NCBI GenBank assembly: GCA_024278645.1 | Contig: JAJRST010000152.1 | Coordinates: forward strand, 1 to 5,037 | Source of the DNA: a bacterium | GTDB taxonomy: Bacteria > Zhuqueibacterota > Zhuqueibacteria > Residuimicrobiales > Krinioviventaceae | Length of the DNA stretch: 5,037 nt | Direction: 5' to 3' | In this document: one piece after another, positions 1 to 5,037 of the stretch | Layout: every line of letters begins with the position of its first letter | How positions within the stretch are numbered: position 1 is the stretch's first letter | Position numbers and translations under genes: made by a program | The notes under the pieces: model-generated | What the model saw: the letters and a program-made list of their open reading frames with translations, nothing else | Databases searched by the model: none | Told to the model about the DNA's origin: nothing

Positions 1-1233
1 CTCATCGAAGAGCTGTTCAAGGCGGAAGTGAATTCCAAAATAAAAATCACGCCGGAGCAGGTGAAAGAGGCCATCAACAAATCCAAGGTGAGCTGGAAGC
101 TGCGCTACTGGATGGAGCCGAACCTGGATTACGCCCAACGCGTGGCGCAAGCCATGCGCGAGCGCGGCTACGCCGATGTGGTGGGCGAAATTCTCGCCTC
201 CAATCCCGAAACCAATCTCAAGCCGAAGGACTTTGAGACCAAGTATCTCTCTTTTCTGGACGTGACCGATGAATTTCTTGACACGATAAAGGACCTGCCG
301 ATCGGCGAGATATCGGACCCCATCGAGAGAAACGGCGTCTATTTCATCTATCAGATCGTCGACGTTCGTCGCAACCCGGTGACTGAAAACGAATACCGGG
401 ATCAATACGAAAAGTATCGACAGATCCTTTACTACCGCCAATTGAAAACCGAGGCGGCAAAGTATGTCAGCAATTTTATGACGCCAAAAAATGTGACCAC
501 CAAGGGAGATGCCTTTCGCCTGCTCGCCGACGCCGTGAGCGAGTGGAAGCAGAAAAAGCCGGACGATGATGACTTTATGCAGGCGCTGCAAAACGCCGCG
601 GATGAGCAATCGGCCATGAAAAAACTACGAGACAATTTGAACCAACCCCTTGTCACTTTTGAGGGCGGTGGATGGACGATCGGGGAGTTTCTCGATCGCT
701 TTGATCCCGGCGCCATCAAGGCGGACCCGAAGGAAAAGCACGATGTGCAAAGCCAGCTCAATGAAAATATCGCCCTGACGGTTCGCGACTATTTTCTGGT
801 CAAGGCGGCGAGGAAAAAGCGCCTTTTAAAATCGCCCGATCTGAAAAGAGAGCTGAAAGAGTGGCGAGATAAATGGGTTTACCGGGAAACGCGAAAATAT
901 TATACGCAAGACATCAAAGTGAGCGACGAGCAGGCGAAAGAATATTTTGAAAAATTTAAAGATCGCTACAAAATTCGCTGGAACGATGAACCGACTTTTG
1001 AAGAGTTTAAAAACCAGGCCAGGAGAGACGCCGCCATACAACTGGTGAAAGCGCGATTGAATCACAAAGTCGATTCATTGTCGAGCTACTTTCCGGTTGT
1101 CGTCAATCAAGCCGTGCTGGATACCATCAGCACAATCGAATTTGAAAAATCCAGGTGGGCCGCCATGCAGGTTTTTAAAAACAGCAGCAAGCGAATGGCG
1201 GCGCCTGTTGCAGACCCGGCGTGGGGGTTTTAG
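1..1233 (+). CDS. SurA/PpiC-like peptidyl-prolyl isomerase or periplasmic chaperone (5' partial)
   Basis: The reading frame is open from base 1 to the TAG at 1231-1233, giving 410 visible residues. The GTG at 28 lies inside this frame and is not the true start; the N-terminus, with any signal peptide, is outside the window. Visible residues 16-115 resemble a parvulin (PpiC) domain: an entry helix (ITPEQVKEAI), an A..V...M...GYADVV stretch, and a C-terminal signature LPIGEISDPIERNGVYFIYQ followed by VDVRR, which matches the usual GEIS.PI....YHII pattern. The histidines expected of an active parvulin are not seen: SWKLRYW stands where RARHIL is usual, and YFIYQ where YHI is usual. Catalysis is therefore doubtful and a holdase or chaperone role is plausible. 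Residues 307-400 repeat the entry helix (VSDEQAKEYFEKFKDRYKIR) and end in VVVNQAVLDTI, typical of SurA/PrsA-like tails. The protein is highly charged and rich in Lys, Glu and Arg. In Gram-negative bacteria this family helps outer-membrane proteins fold in the periplasm. Family call is fairly secure; activity is not. Confidence 0.8.
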   Translation, partial: LIEELFKAEVNSKIKITPEQVKEAINKSKVSWKLRYWMEPNLDYAQRVAQAMRERGYADVVGEILASNPETNLKPKDFETKYLSFLDVTDEFLDTIKDLPIGEISDPIERNGVYFIYQIVDVRRNPVTENEYRDQYEKYRQILYYRQLKTEAAKYVSNFMTPKNVTTKGDAFRLLADAVSEWKQKKPDDDDFMQALQNAADEQSAMKKLRDNLNQPLVTFEGGGWTIGEFLDRFDPGAIKADPKEKHDVQSQLNENIALTVRDYFLVKAARKKRLLKSPDLKRELKEWRDKWVYRETRKYYTQDIKVSDEQAKEYFEKFKDRYKIRWNDEPTFEEFKNQARRDAAIQLVKARLNHKVDSLSSYFPVVVNQAVLDTISTIEFEKSRWAAMQVFKNSSKRMAAPVADPAWGF

Positions 1234-1237
1234 CCGC

Positions 1238-1251
1238 GCCGTAAATACAGC
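1238..1251. promoter_or_regulatory. Candidate GntR/HutC-type operator upstream of the repressor gene
   Basis: Positions 1241-1248 read GTAAATAC, which matches the HutC-subfamily GntR operator pattern GT-N-TA-N-AC except for one central base. The dyad extends outward as GCcGTA-AA-TACaGC, with five of six positions paired on each arm. It lies 54 bases before the GTG of the GntR gene, where an autoregulatory site would be expected. A dyad this short can arise by chance, and I see no second clear copy in the window, so this is a candidate only. Confidence 0.3.
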
Positions 1252-1294
1252 AGTCGAACGAAATCAGGGTTGACAGATGATGACTAGCAGGAAT

Positions 1295-1301
1295 GGGGGA
1301 G
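1295..1301 (+). promoter_or_regulatory. Ribosome binding site fixing the GTG start of the GntR gene
   Basis: GGGGGAG lies four bases before the GTG at 1306. An in-frame TAG at 1285-1287 closes the frame upstream and no other start codon lies between them. The next in-frame ATG would remove half of the DNA-binding domain. Together these fix the GTG as the start. Confidence 0.65.
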
Positions 1302-1305
1302 TGTA

Positions 1306-2070
1306 GTGGAGCTGGACAAAAAAAGTTTCATTCCCTTGTACTATCAATTGGCTGATTTGTTGAGGGAAAGGATTGCCGATGTAAGGCTGACGCCCGGCAT
1401 GGCCATCCCTTCCGAGTTTGATCTGATTCAGGAGCACGGCATCAGCCGCGGCACGGTGCGAGAGGCGCTGCGGCAGCTCGAACAGGAGGGGTTGATCGAG
1501 CGACGCAAGGGGGTGGGCACGTTCGTCAGTGCGCCCAAGATTGAGCACGAAACGGATCGCGTCATGGGCTTTTCGAGAGTAATGCAAATGACCGGGAAAA
1601 CCGCTTCGGCGCGGCTCATTGAAATGCGCAAATACCCGGCCCCGCTTTCCATCAGCGAAAAAATGGGCCTGCCGGAAGGCGAGAATATTTACCTGGTCAA
1701 ACGCCTGCGTTTTGCCGATGACGAGCCGCTGTTGCTCGAACATTCTTATTTTCGCCAGGAGGTTGGCGAGAAACTGCTCGATGAGGATCTGACTCGCTCC
1801 ATTTATTCTCTCCTCGAAGGAAAATATCATTACAAACTCTATCGATCCGAAAACACCCTGGAAGCGCAGTCGGCGAAAAAAGAAGAGGCCGACCTTTTGT
1901 GCATTGAAGCCGGCAATCCCGTGCTTGTGCTGAGGCGCCTGGTGTACTTTGACGATGGGACGCCGTTTGAATATGCAAAGGATATTTACCGCGCCGATCG
2001 AACGAAATTCAAGATCCGAACGCAGATGGAACAAATGATAGAGAAATCCCTGGCGGAAAACTTTTTTTAG
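1306..2070 (+). CDS. GntR-family transcriptional regulator with UTRA domain (HutC/PhnF subfamily)
   Basis: This 254-residue protein has the usual length and plan of a HutC-type GntR repressor. Residues 9-76 form the winged helix: IPLYYQLADLLRERI opens it, PSEFDLIQEHGISRGTVREA contains the helix-turn-helix with its recognition helix around residues 47-60, and GLIERRKGVGTFV is the wing. Residues about 78-243 are a UTRA effector-binding domain, with typical landmarks GFSRVMQMTGK, LVKRLRFADDEPLLLEHSYF, and near the end GNPVLVLRRLVYFDDGTPFEYAKD. Such proteins bind DNA as dimers and are released by a small molecule, often a sugar phosphate, amino sugar, fatty acid or histidine-pathway metabolite. 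The neighbouring phosphatase and organophosphate transporter suggest a phosphorylated organic compound as effector, which is inference. The gene ends 16 bases before the HAD gene, so the two are likely cotranscribed and the regulator probably controls its own operon. Start choice: GTG with GGGGGAG in front. The effector cannot be named from sequence. Confidence 0.93.
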   Translation: MELDKKSFIPLYYQLADLLRERIADVRLTPGMAIPSEFDLIQEHGISRGTVREALRQLEQEGLIERRKGVGTFVSAPKIEHETDRVMGFSRVMQMTGKTASARLIEMRKYPAPLSISEKMGLPEGENIYLVKRLRFADDEPLLLEHSYFRQEVGEKLLDEDLTRSIYSLLEGKYHYKLYRSENTLEAQSAKKEEADLLCIEAGNPVLVLRRLVYFDDGTPFEYAKDIYRADRTKFKIRTQMEQMIEKSLAENFF

Positions 2071-2086
2071 GAAACGATCAAAAACA

Positions 2087-2905
2087 ATGCAAGCGAAATT
2101 GACCGAGATGCAGGTGCGAGAGCGGCTGAAAGATATTAAAGCATTTGTCATTGATCAGGACGGCACGACCTATCTGGAAAACCAGACTTTTCCCTGGACA
2201 ACCGATTTTTTAAAAGGTCTCGAGCAACGCGGCATCCGCTATCTCTTTCTTAGCAATAATTCATCCAAAAGCCGGGCCGAGCATTGTCGCAAGCTGGCCG
2301 AAAGCGGCATTCATGCTTCGGAAGAACAGATTCTGAGCTCGGCCGACGCCACCATCGAGTATCTGAAAACGCTGCCCGGGCATCGGGACATCTATTTGCT
2401 GGCCACGCCTTGCGTTGAAAACGACTTTCGGGAGCAAGGATTTGATACGGATGCGAACAAGCCCAACTACGTTGTCCTGGCTTATGATTTGACGCTGACC
2501 TTCGACAAGCTGGATAAAGCCTGTCGCCTGGTGCGCAAAGGCGTCCCCTTTATCGCCACGCACGAAGACAACAACTGGATGATCGGCCCGGACGAACATC
2601 GGCCGGACGTCGGCGCCCTGGCCGCCGCCATCACCGCCTCGACCAGGGTCAAGCCAAAGTTCGTCGGCAAACCGAACGCCGAGATGGTGCAGGCCTTTTT
2701 AAAACGATTGCAGCTCCCCAAAGAGCAGATCGCCATCATCGGCGACCGTATGAATACGGACATTCGTATGGGACAGGAGCATGGATTGCTCTCTTTACTT
2801 GTTTTGAGCGGCAAGACAAAGAGGGAGGATATTCCGGAGTCGCCTTTTCAACCCGATTATGTCGTTGACAAAACGATTGATATTCTGAAATTGCTTGAAG
2901 AATGA
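2087..2905 (+). CDS. HAD-IIA family phosphatase (NagD / phosphoglycolate-glycerol phosphatase type)
   Basis: This 272-residue protein carries all four HAD motifs in order: motif I DQDGT (nucleophile Asp23, acid/base Asp25), motif II LSNNSS (Ser56), motif III GKPN (Lys195) and motif IV GDRMNTDI (Asp220, Asp225). The segment of about 120 residues between motifs II and III is the C2b cap that defines subclass IIA, and GKPNAEMVQAFL followed by QIAIIGDR is very typical of NagD-like enzymes. The expected reaction is Mg2+-dependent hydrolysis of a small phosphate monoester in the cytoplasm. The cap motif usually read as ATNPD is ATHED here (residues 157-161) and is followed by NNWMIGPDEHRPDVG, so substrate preference may differ from characterised members. 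No signal peptide is seen. The ATG at 2087 has only a weak, distant AGGAAA (2069-2074); an ATG at 2108 would also keep motif I, so the exact start is uncertain. Placed between a GntR/UTRA regulator and an OPA transporter, it probably dephosphorylates the imported compound or its product. Substrate unknown. Confidence 0.9.
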   Translation: MQAKLTEMQVRERLKDIKAFVIDQDGTTYLENQTFPWTTDFLKGLEQRGIRYLFLSNNSSKSRAEHCRKLAESGIHASEEQILSSADATIEYLKTLPGHRDIYLLATPCVENDFREQGFDTDANKPNYVVLAYDLTLTFDKLDKACRLVRKGVPFIATHEDNNWMIGPDEHRPDVGALAAAITASTRVKPKFVGKPNAEMVQAFLKRLQLPKEQIAIIGDRMNTDIRMGQEHGLLSLLVLSGKTKREDIPESPFQPDYVVDKTIDILKLLEE

Positions 2906-2935
2906 GCGTGATTATTCATGTGCGGAATATTTTAC

Positions 2936-2966
2936 TTGACGGCTGCGTCATGGACGCAACCAAAAT
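2936..2966 (+). promoter_or_regulatory. Candidate promoter with an operator-like inverted repeat between -35 and -10
   Basis: A TTGACG hexamer at 2936-2941 could be a -35 element, and CAAAAT at 2961-2966 a weak -10, with a long 19-base spacer. The spacer is filled by an inverted repeat, 2941-2949 against 2953-2961: the inner arms TGCGTC and GACGCA pair perfectly around the triplet ATG, and the outer GG/CC pair after one mismatch, so eight of nine pairs match. A dyad in this position is a classic place for a repressor. It lies 35 bases before the transporter start. The symmetry is plain in the sequence; the promoter call is weak, since the organism's sigma-factor preferences are unknown. The site lacks the GT..AC core expected for a HutC-type regulator. 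Confidence 0.35.
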
Positions 2967-2985
2967 CATCTTTCACACACATTTT

Positions 2986-2990
2986 GGAGA
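2986..2990 (+). promoter_or_regulatory. Ribosome binding site fixing the GTG start of the transporter
   Basis: GGAGA lies six bases before the GTG at 2997. This gives the transporter a cytoplasmic N-terminus of about 22 residues before the first membrane helix, as expected for the OPA family. Confidence 0.6.
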
Positions 2991-2996
2991 ACAGCC

Positions 2997-4322
2997 GTGA
3001 ATGATTATGAGACGATAACCGAAGGAGTGGACAAGTCGCTGGATCGAAAGTACAAGCTTTGGCGTATCAGGGCGTTTGTCGGCACATGGTTGGCCTATGC
3101 CGGCTTTTATCTCTGTCGAAAAACCATCGCCGTGGCGCAGCCGGAATTTATGAAGCAATTCGGCTGGCGGGAGGCCGAGGTCGGCATCATTCTAAGCGGC
3201 TACCTGACGGCTTATGCCGTCGGCCAATTTATAAACGGCGCCATGGGGGACAAGCTGGGGGCGCGCAGGATGCTGCTTCTCGGTTTTATCACCACAATCC
3301 TGATGAACATCCTTTTCGGTTTTTCCTATACCATTCTGTTCATGTTCTTTCTGTGGACGATAAACGGCTACGCCCAATCCATGGGCTGGCCGTCCGTGGT
3401 CAAAGGCATGTCCAACTGGTTTTCCATTAGAGAGCGCGGCAAGGTCATGAGTCCCTGGGGAACCTGCTATTCGGTCGGGGACGTGGTCGGAACCGGGCTG
3501 GCCGCTTTTATCATTGGGCGCGTGGCTGTAACCACGGTACAACCGGTCGGCGGCGAGGCCGTCACTTATGCCGATTGGCGTTGGGTTTTCTGGATCGCCG
3601 GCATGACCCTGGCCGTGATTGCAACGATCGTTCTCATCTTGTTTCGAAACAGACCCCAGGATGTCGGCTTGCCGGATATCGCCATCTACCACAAGCAGAC
3701 GACCACGGTTGAAACCGTTGAAAAGAACATCTGGAAGAATGCAAAAGATGTGCTCAGTCGCGGTCCGGTGTGGATTTTGGGGTTCACCTATTTTGGCGTC
3801 AAATTCATTCGGTACACTTTTATGTTCTGGACAGTGACCTACCTGGCCCGTGAAAAGGGCATGGGCACCGAGCTGGCCGGCTATATCTCGACCATATTTG
3901 CCATGGCCGGCATCCTGGGCACGCTGACGGCCAGCTACCTTTCGGATGCGGTTTTCAAGTCCCGTCGCGCCCCGATCAGCGTCATCATGCTGTTCGGTCT
4001 GACGCTGTCGCTGTTCTTTTTCTATCAATCGCCCGTCGCCCTCATTCCCATCAGCATCGGCCTGGTGGGCTTTATGACCTATGGGCCGGACTTTGTCATC
4101 TCCGCCGTGGCGGTTATGGATTTTGGCTCGCGCGAGGGCGCCAGCACGGCGGCCGGTTTTGTCAATGGCCTCGGCTCCATCGGCGCGGCCATTATGCCGG
4201 TTATCGTCGGCTTTGTCGCCACCACCTTTGGCTGGGTGTCTGTTTTCTATCTGTTAATCGCCATGTCGATCCTCTGCGCCGTGCTGATGATGACATTGTG
4301 GAATAAAGTGGGAACAAATTAG
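2997..4322 (+). CDS. MFS transporter, organophosphate:phosphate antiporter (OPA) family, GlpT/UhpT-like
   Basis: This 441-residue protein has the length and hydrophobic pattern of a 12-helix MFS transporter in the inner membrane. OPA-family landmarks are clear: FYLCRKT at the end of helix 1 (Arg41, matching GlpT Arg45), GDKLGARR in the loop between helices 2 and 3 (residues 84-91), NGYAQSMGWP in helix 4 (123-132) with the following NWF...ERGKVMSPWG, RPQDVGLP before the central loop, and FIRYTFMFWTVTYL in helix 7 (Arg272, matching GlpT Arg269). The two arginines are those that hold the phosphate group in GlpT, so a phosphorylated organic substrate exchanged for phosphate is likely. By eye, GlpT His165 corresponds to Arg195 (in DWRW), so specificity may not be glycerol 3-phosphate. 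UhpC-like sensors share this fold, but no histidine kinase gene is nearby, so transport is favoured. It starts 91 bases after the HAD gene and ends 19 bases before the LamG gene. Family call is strong; substrate unknown. Confidence 0.93.
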   Translation: MNDYETITEGVDKSLDRKYKLWRIRAFVGTWLAYAGFYLCRKTIAVAQPEFMKQFGWREAEVGIILSGYLTAYAVGQFINGAMGDKLGARRMLLLGFITTILMNILFGFSYTILFMFFLWTINGYAQSMGWPSVVKGMSNWFSIRERGKVMSPWGTCYSVGDVVGTGLAAFIIGRVAVTTVQPVGGEAVTYADWRWVFWIAGMTLAVIATIVLILFRNRPQDVGLPDIAIYHKQTTTVETVEKNIWKNAKDVLSRGPVWILGFTYFGVKFIRYTFMFWTVTYLAREKGMGTELAGYISTIFAMAGILGTLTASYLSDAVFKSRRAPISVIMLFGLTLSLFFFYQSPVALIPISIGLVGFMTYGPDFVISAVAVMDFGSREGASTAAGFVNGLGSIGAAIMPVIVGFVATTFGWVSVFYLLIAMSILCAVLMMTLWNKVGTN

Positions 4323-4331
4323 AAGTTTAAC

Positions 4332-4336
4332 GGAGG
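4332..4336 (+). promoter_or_regulatory. Strong ribosome binding site for a TTG-started secreted protein
   Basis: GGAGG lies five bases before the TTG at 4342. The nearer ATG at 4337 is followed at once by an in-frame stop (ATG TAT TGA), so it cannot be the start. The TTG gives a complete signal peptide. The in-frame ATG at 4375 would leave only a shortened one and has no comparable site in front of it. Confidence 0.7.
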
Positions 4337-4341
4337 ATGTA

Positions 4342-5037
4342 TTGAAGCATTTTGTACTGTTTATCATTTTGATAATGATTGCTTTCGTGGCCCCGCTTTT
4401 ATCGCAAGACGGGTTTGTGGGACATTGGACGTTTGACGACCCCACGCACCTCACCAAAGCTGAAATCGGATCGGACCTTGTTCTCACCGGTTCACACAAT
4501 GCCGTTCCCGGCCCGACGGCGGAGGATGGCGCCGTGCGCATCGGCGTGGGAAGCTTTTATCTTTTGCCGCACGGCGTGGCCCCCAACGGCGGCGGCCATA
4601 AAGTCAATGAATTTAGTATGGTCATGGACGTTAAAATCCCGACCACCGGTCGCTGGTACTGCATGTACCAGACCGATTTAACCAACACCAACGACGGCGA
4701 GTGGTTCATCAATCCCGCCGGCGCCATGGGCGTGGGCGCCACCGGTTACACGGACGCCATCTTTCAGCCGAATGATTGGTATCGAATCGCCGTGTCCGTA
4801 AAGAACGGCGAGCGATACGATTATTACGCCGACGGCGAAAAAGTGTTGACCGGCGCGCCCGGAGATGTTGACGGTCGATTTTCCATGCAACCGGCTGTGC
4901 TGCTCTTTGCCGACCAAAACGGCGAGGACAATGTTCTGGATGTCGCCGACATCAAGTTTTTCTCGCGCGCCTTGAGCGACAGCGAGGTGGCCGACCTGGG
5001 CGGCTATGAACATGAGATCATCATCCCGCCGGAAGAG
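4342..5037 (+). CDS. Secreted LamG-domain (concanavalin A-like) protein, 3' partial
   Basis: The frame is open from the TTG at 4342 to the window edge, giving 232 residues with no stop. Residues 1-22 are a signal peptide: MKHF, a long hydrophobic core (VLFIILIMIAFVAPLL), and a probable cleavage near SQ|D. No lipobox cysteine is present, so it is exported but not an obvious lipoprotein. Residues about 25-222 form a LamG-like jelly roll: it opens with VGHWTFDDP, has a central NDWYRIAVSVKNGERYDYYA strand pair followed by DGEKV, and closes with DVADIKFFSRALSDSEVADL, a typical LamG ending. Such domains usually bind carbohydrate or act as recognition modules beside an enzyme. The last visible residues (GGYEHEIIIPPEE) look like a linker, so at least one more domain is expected beyond the edge. 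The gene starts 19 bases after the transporter stop and is almost certainly in the same operon. A secreted hydrolase, for example a phosphoesterase, would fit the transporter beside it, but nothing visible proves this. Confidence 0.8.
   Translation, partial: MKHFVLFIILIMIAFVAPLLSQDGFVGHWTFDDPTHLTKAEIGSDLVLTGSHNAVPGPTAEDGAVRIGVGSFYLLPHGVAPNGGGHKVNEFSMVMDVKIPTTGRWYCMYQTDLTNTNDGEWFINPAGAMGVGATGYTDAIFQPNDWYRIAVSVKNGERYDYYADGEKVLTGAPGDVDGRFSMQPAVLLFADQNGEDNVLDVADIKFFSRALSDSEVADLGGYEHEIIIPPEE

Larger units (their letters stand above)
2902..3000 (+). other. Possible 32-codon bridging ORF between the HAD and transporter genes
   Basis: An open frame starts at the ATG at 2902-2904, which overlaps the HAD stop codon as ATGA. 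It ends at the TGA at 2998-3000, which overlaps the transporter start as GTGA. It would encode 32 residues beginning MSVIIHVRNILLDG and ending HFGEQP. Both junctions have the four-base overlap typical of translational coupling. Against it: no convincing Shine-Dalgarno sequence of its own (only GAAG just upstream), no recognisable domain, and the transporter has its own good ribosome binding site. A frame this short stays open by chance fairly often, and the same DNA holds a candidate operator. It could be a leader peptide, a gene remnant or an accident. Confidence 0.2.

Noticed and set aside
28..30. GTG at 28 as the true start of the PPIase gene
   Set aside because: The same frame is open to base 1 with plausible helical residues (LIEELFKAE), there is no ribosome binding site, and the family needs an upstream signal peptide and N-terminal domain.
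1197..1240. GC-rich hairpin around the end of the PPIase gene as a terminator
   Set aside because: Only a five-base arm pairing (GCGGC with GCCGC) across a long loop, with no T-run after it.
1270..1298. Perfect TTGACA as a sigma-70 promoter for the GntR gene
   Set aside because: No acceptable -10 hexamer appears 16 to 19 bases downstream; that stretch is AATGGGGGAG, which is the ribosome binding site region.
1264..2151. 295-residue open frame on the minus strand opposite the GntR gene
   Set aside because: It lies opposite a gene with unmistakable GntR and UTRA domains, has no recognisable motif itself, and its frame is open because of the codon pattern of the real gene.
2941..2975. Inverted repeat before the transporter as an intrinsic terminator of the HAD transcript
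   Set aside because: The stem is good but no U-rich tract follows on either strand, so an operator or RNA structure is more likely.
3192..4028. 278-residue open frame on the minus strand opposite the transporter
   Set aside because: The translation is a hydrophilic His/Asp/Gln/Gly-rich sequence, as produced by reading a membrane-protein gene backwards. The + strand frame has clear OPA motifs and a ribosome binding site.
4379..4681. 100-residue + strand frame overlapping the LamG gene
   Set aside because: It is a Pro/Arg/Thr-rich out-of-frame reading. The overlapping frame from 4342 has GGAGG, a signal peptide and a recognisable domain.
4678..5013. 111-residue minus-strand frame at the right end
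   Set aside because: It is antisense to a frame with a signal peptide and LamG landmarks and has no domain of its own.

Overview
This window carries five protein genes, all on the + strand, tightly packed and read left to right. It is ordinary bacterial chromosome: there is no RNA gene, insertion sequence, CRISPR array or phage gene that I can recognise. A periplasmic SurA/PpiC-type folding protein and secreted LamG-domain proteins point to a Gram-negative bacterium. The overall style (a diverged parvulin-type protein, a signal peptide ending in LLSQD, balanced base composition, GTG and TTG starts) reminds me of Calditrichota/KSB1-like or other FCB-group bacteria, but this is an impression and not a placement.

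Layout. (1) Positions 1-1233: the 3' part of a SurA/PpiC-like peptidyl-prolyl isomerase or chaperone, cut by the left edge. (2) 1234-1305: a 72-base gap with a short dyad, GTAAATAC at its core, that resembles a HutC-type GntR operator. (3) 1306-2070: a GntR-family repressor with a UTRA ligand-binding domain. (4) 2087-2905: a HAD-IIA (NagD-like) phosphatase. (5) 2906-2996: a 91-base gap with a strong inverted repeat between weak -35 and -10 elements. A 32-codon open frame also spans this gap and overlaps both neighbouring genes by four bases. (6) 2997-4322: an MFS transporter of the organophosphate:phosphate antiporter (OPA) family, related to GlpT/UhpT. (7) 4342-5037: the N-terminal part of a secreted LamG-domain protein, cut by the right edge; it starts with TTG behind a strong GGAGG.

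How they may work together. Genes 3 to 7 look like one catabolic or scavenging unit. The exported LamG protein would bind or process an extracellular ligand, the OPA transporter would import a phosphorylated small molecule in exchange for phosphate, the HAD enzyme would remove the phosphate in the cytoplasm, and the GntR/UTRA protein would sense the substrate or product and control the unit. The families are recognised from sequence. The shared pathway and the substrate are inference. The PPIase gene upstream is probably a separate housekeeping function.

The most useful leads are the two candidate operators, the bridging small ORF, the PPIase whose flanking segment is duplicated without the parvulin core, and the unseen C-terminal half of the LamG protein.
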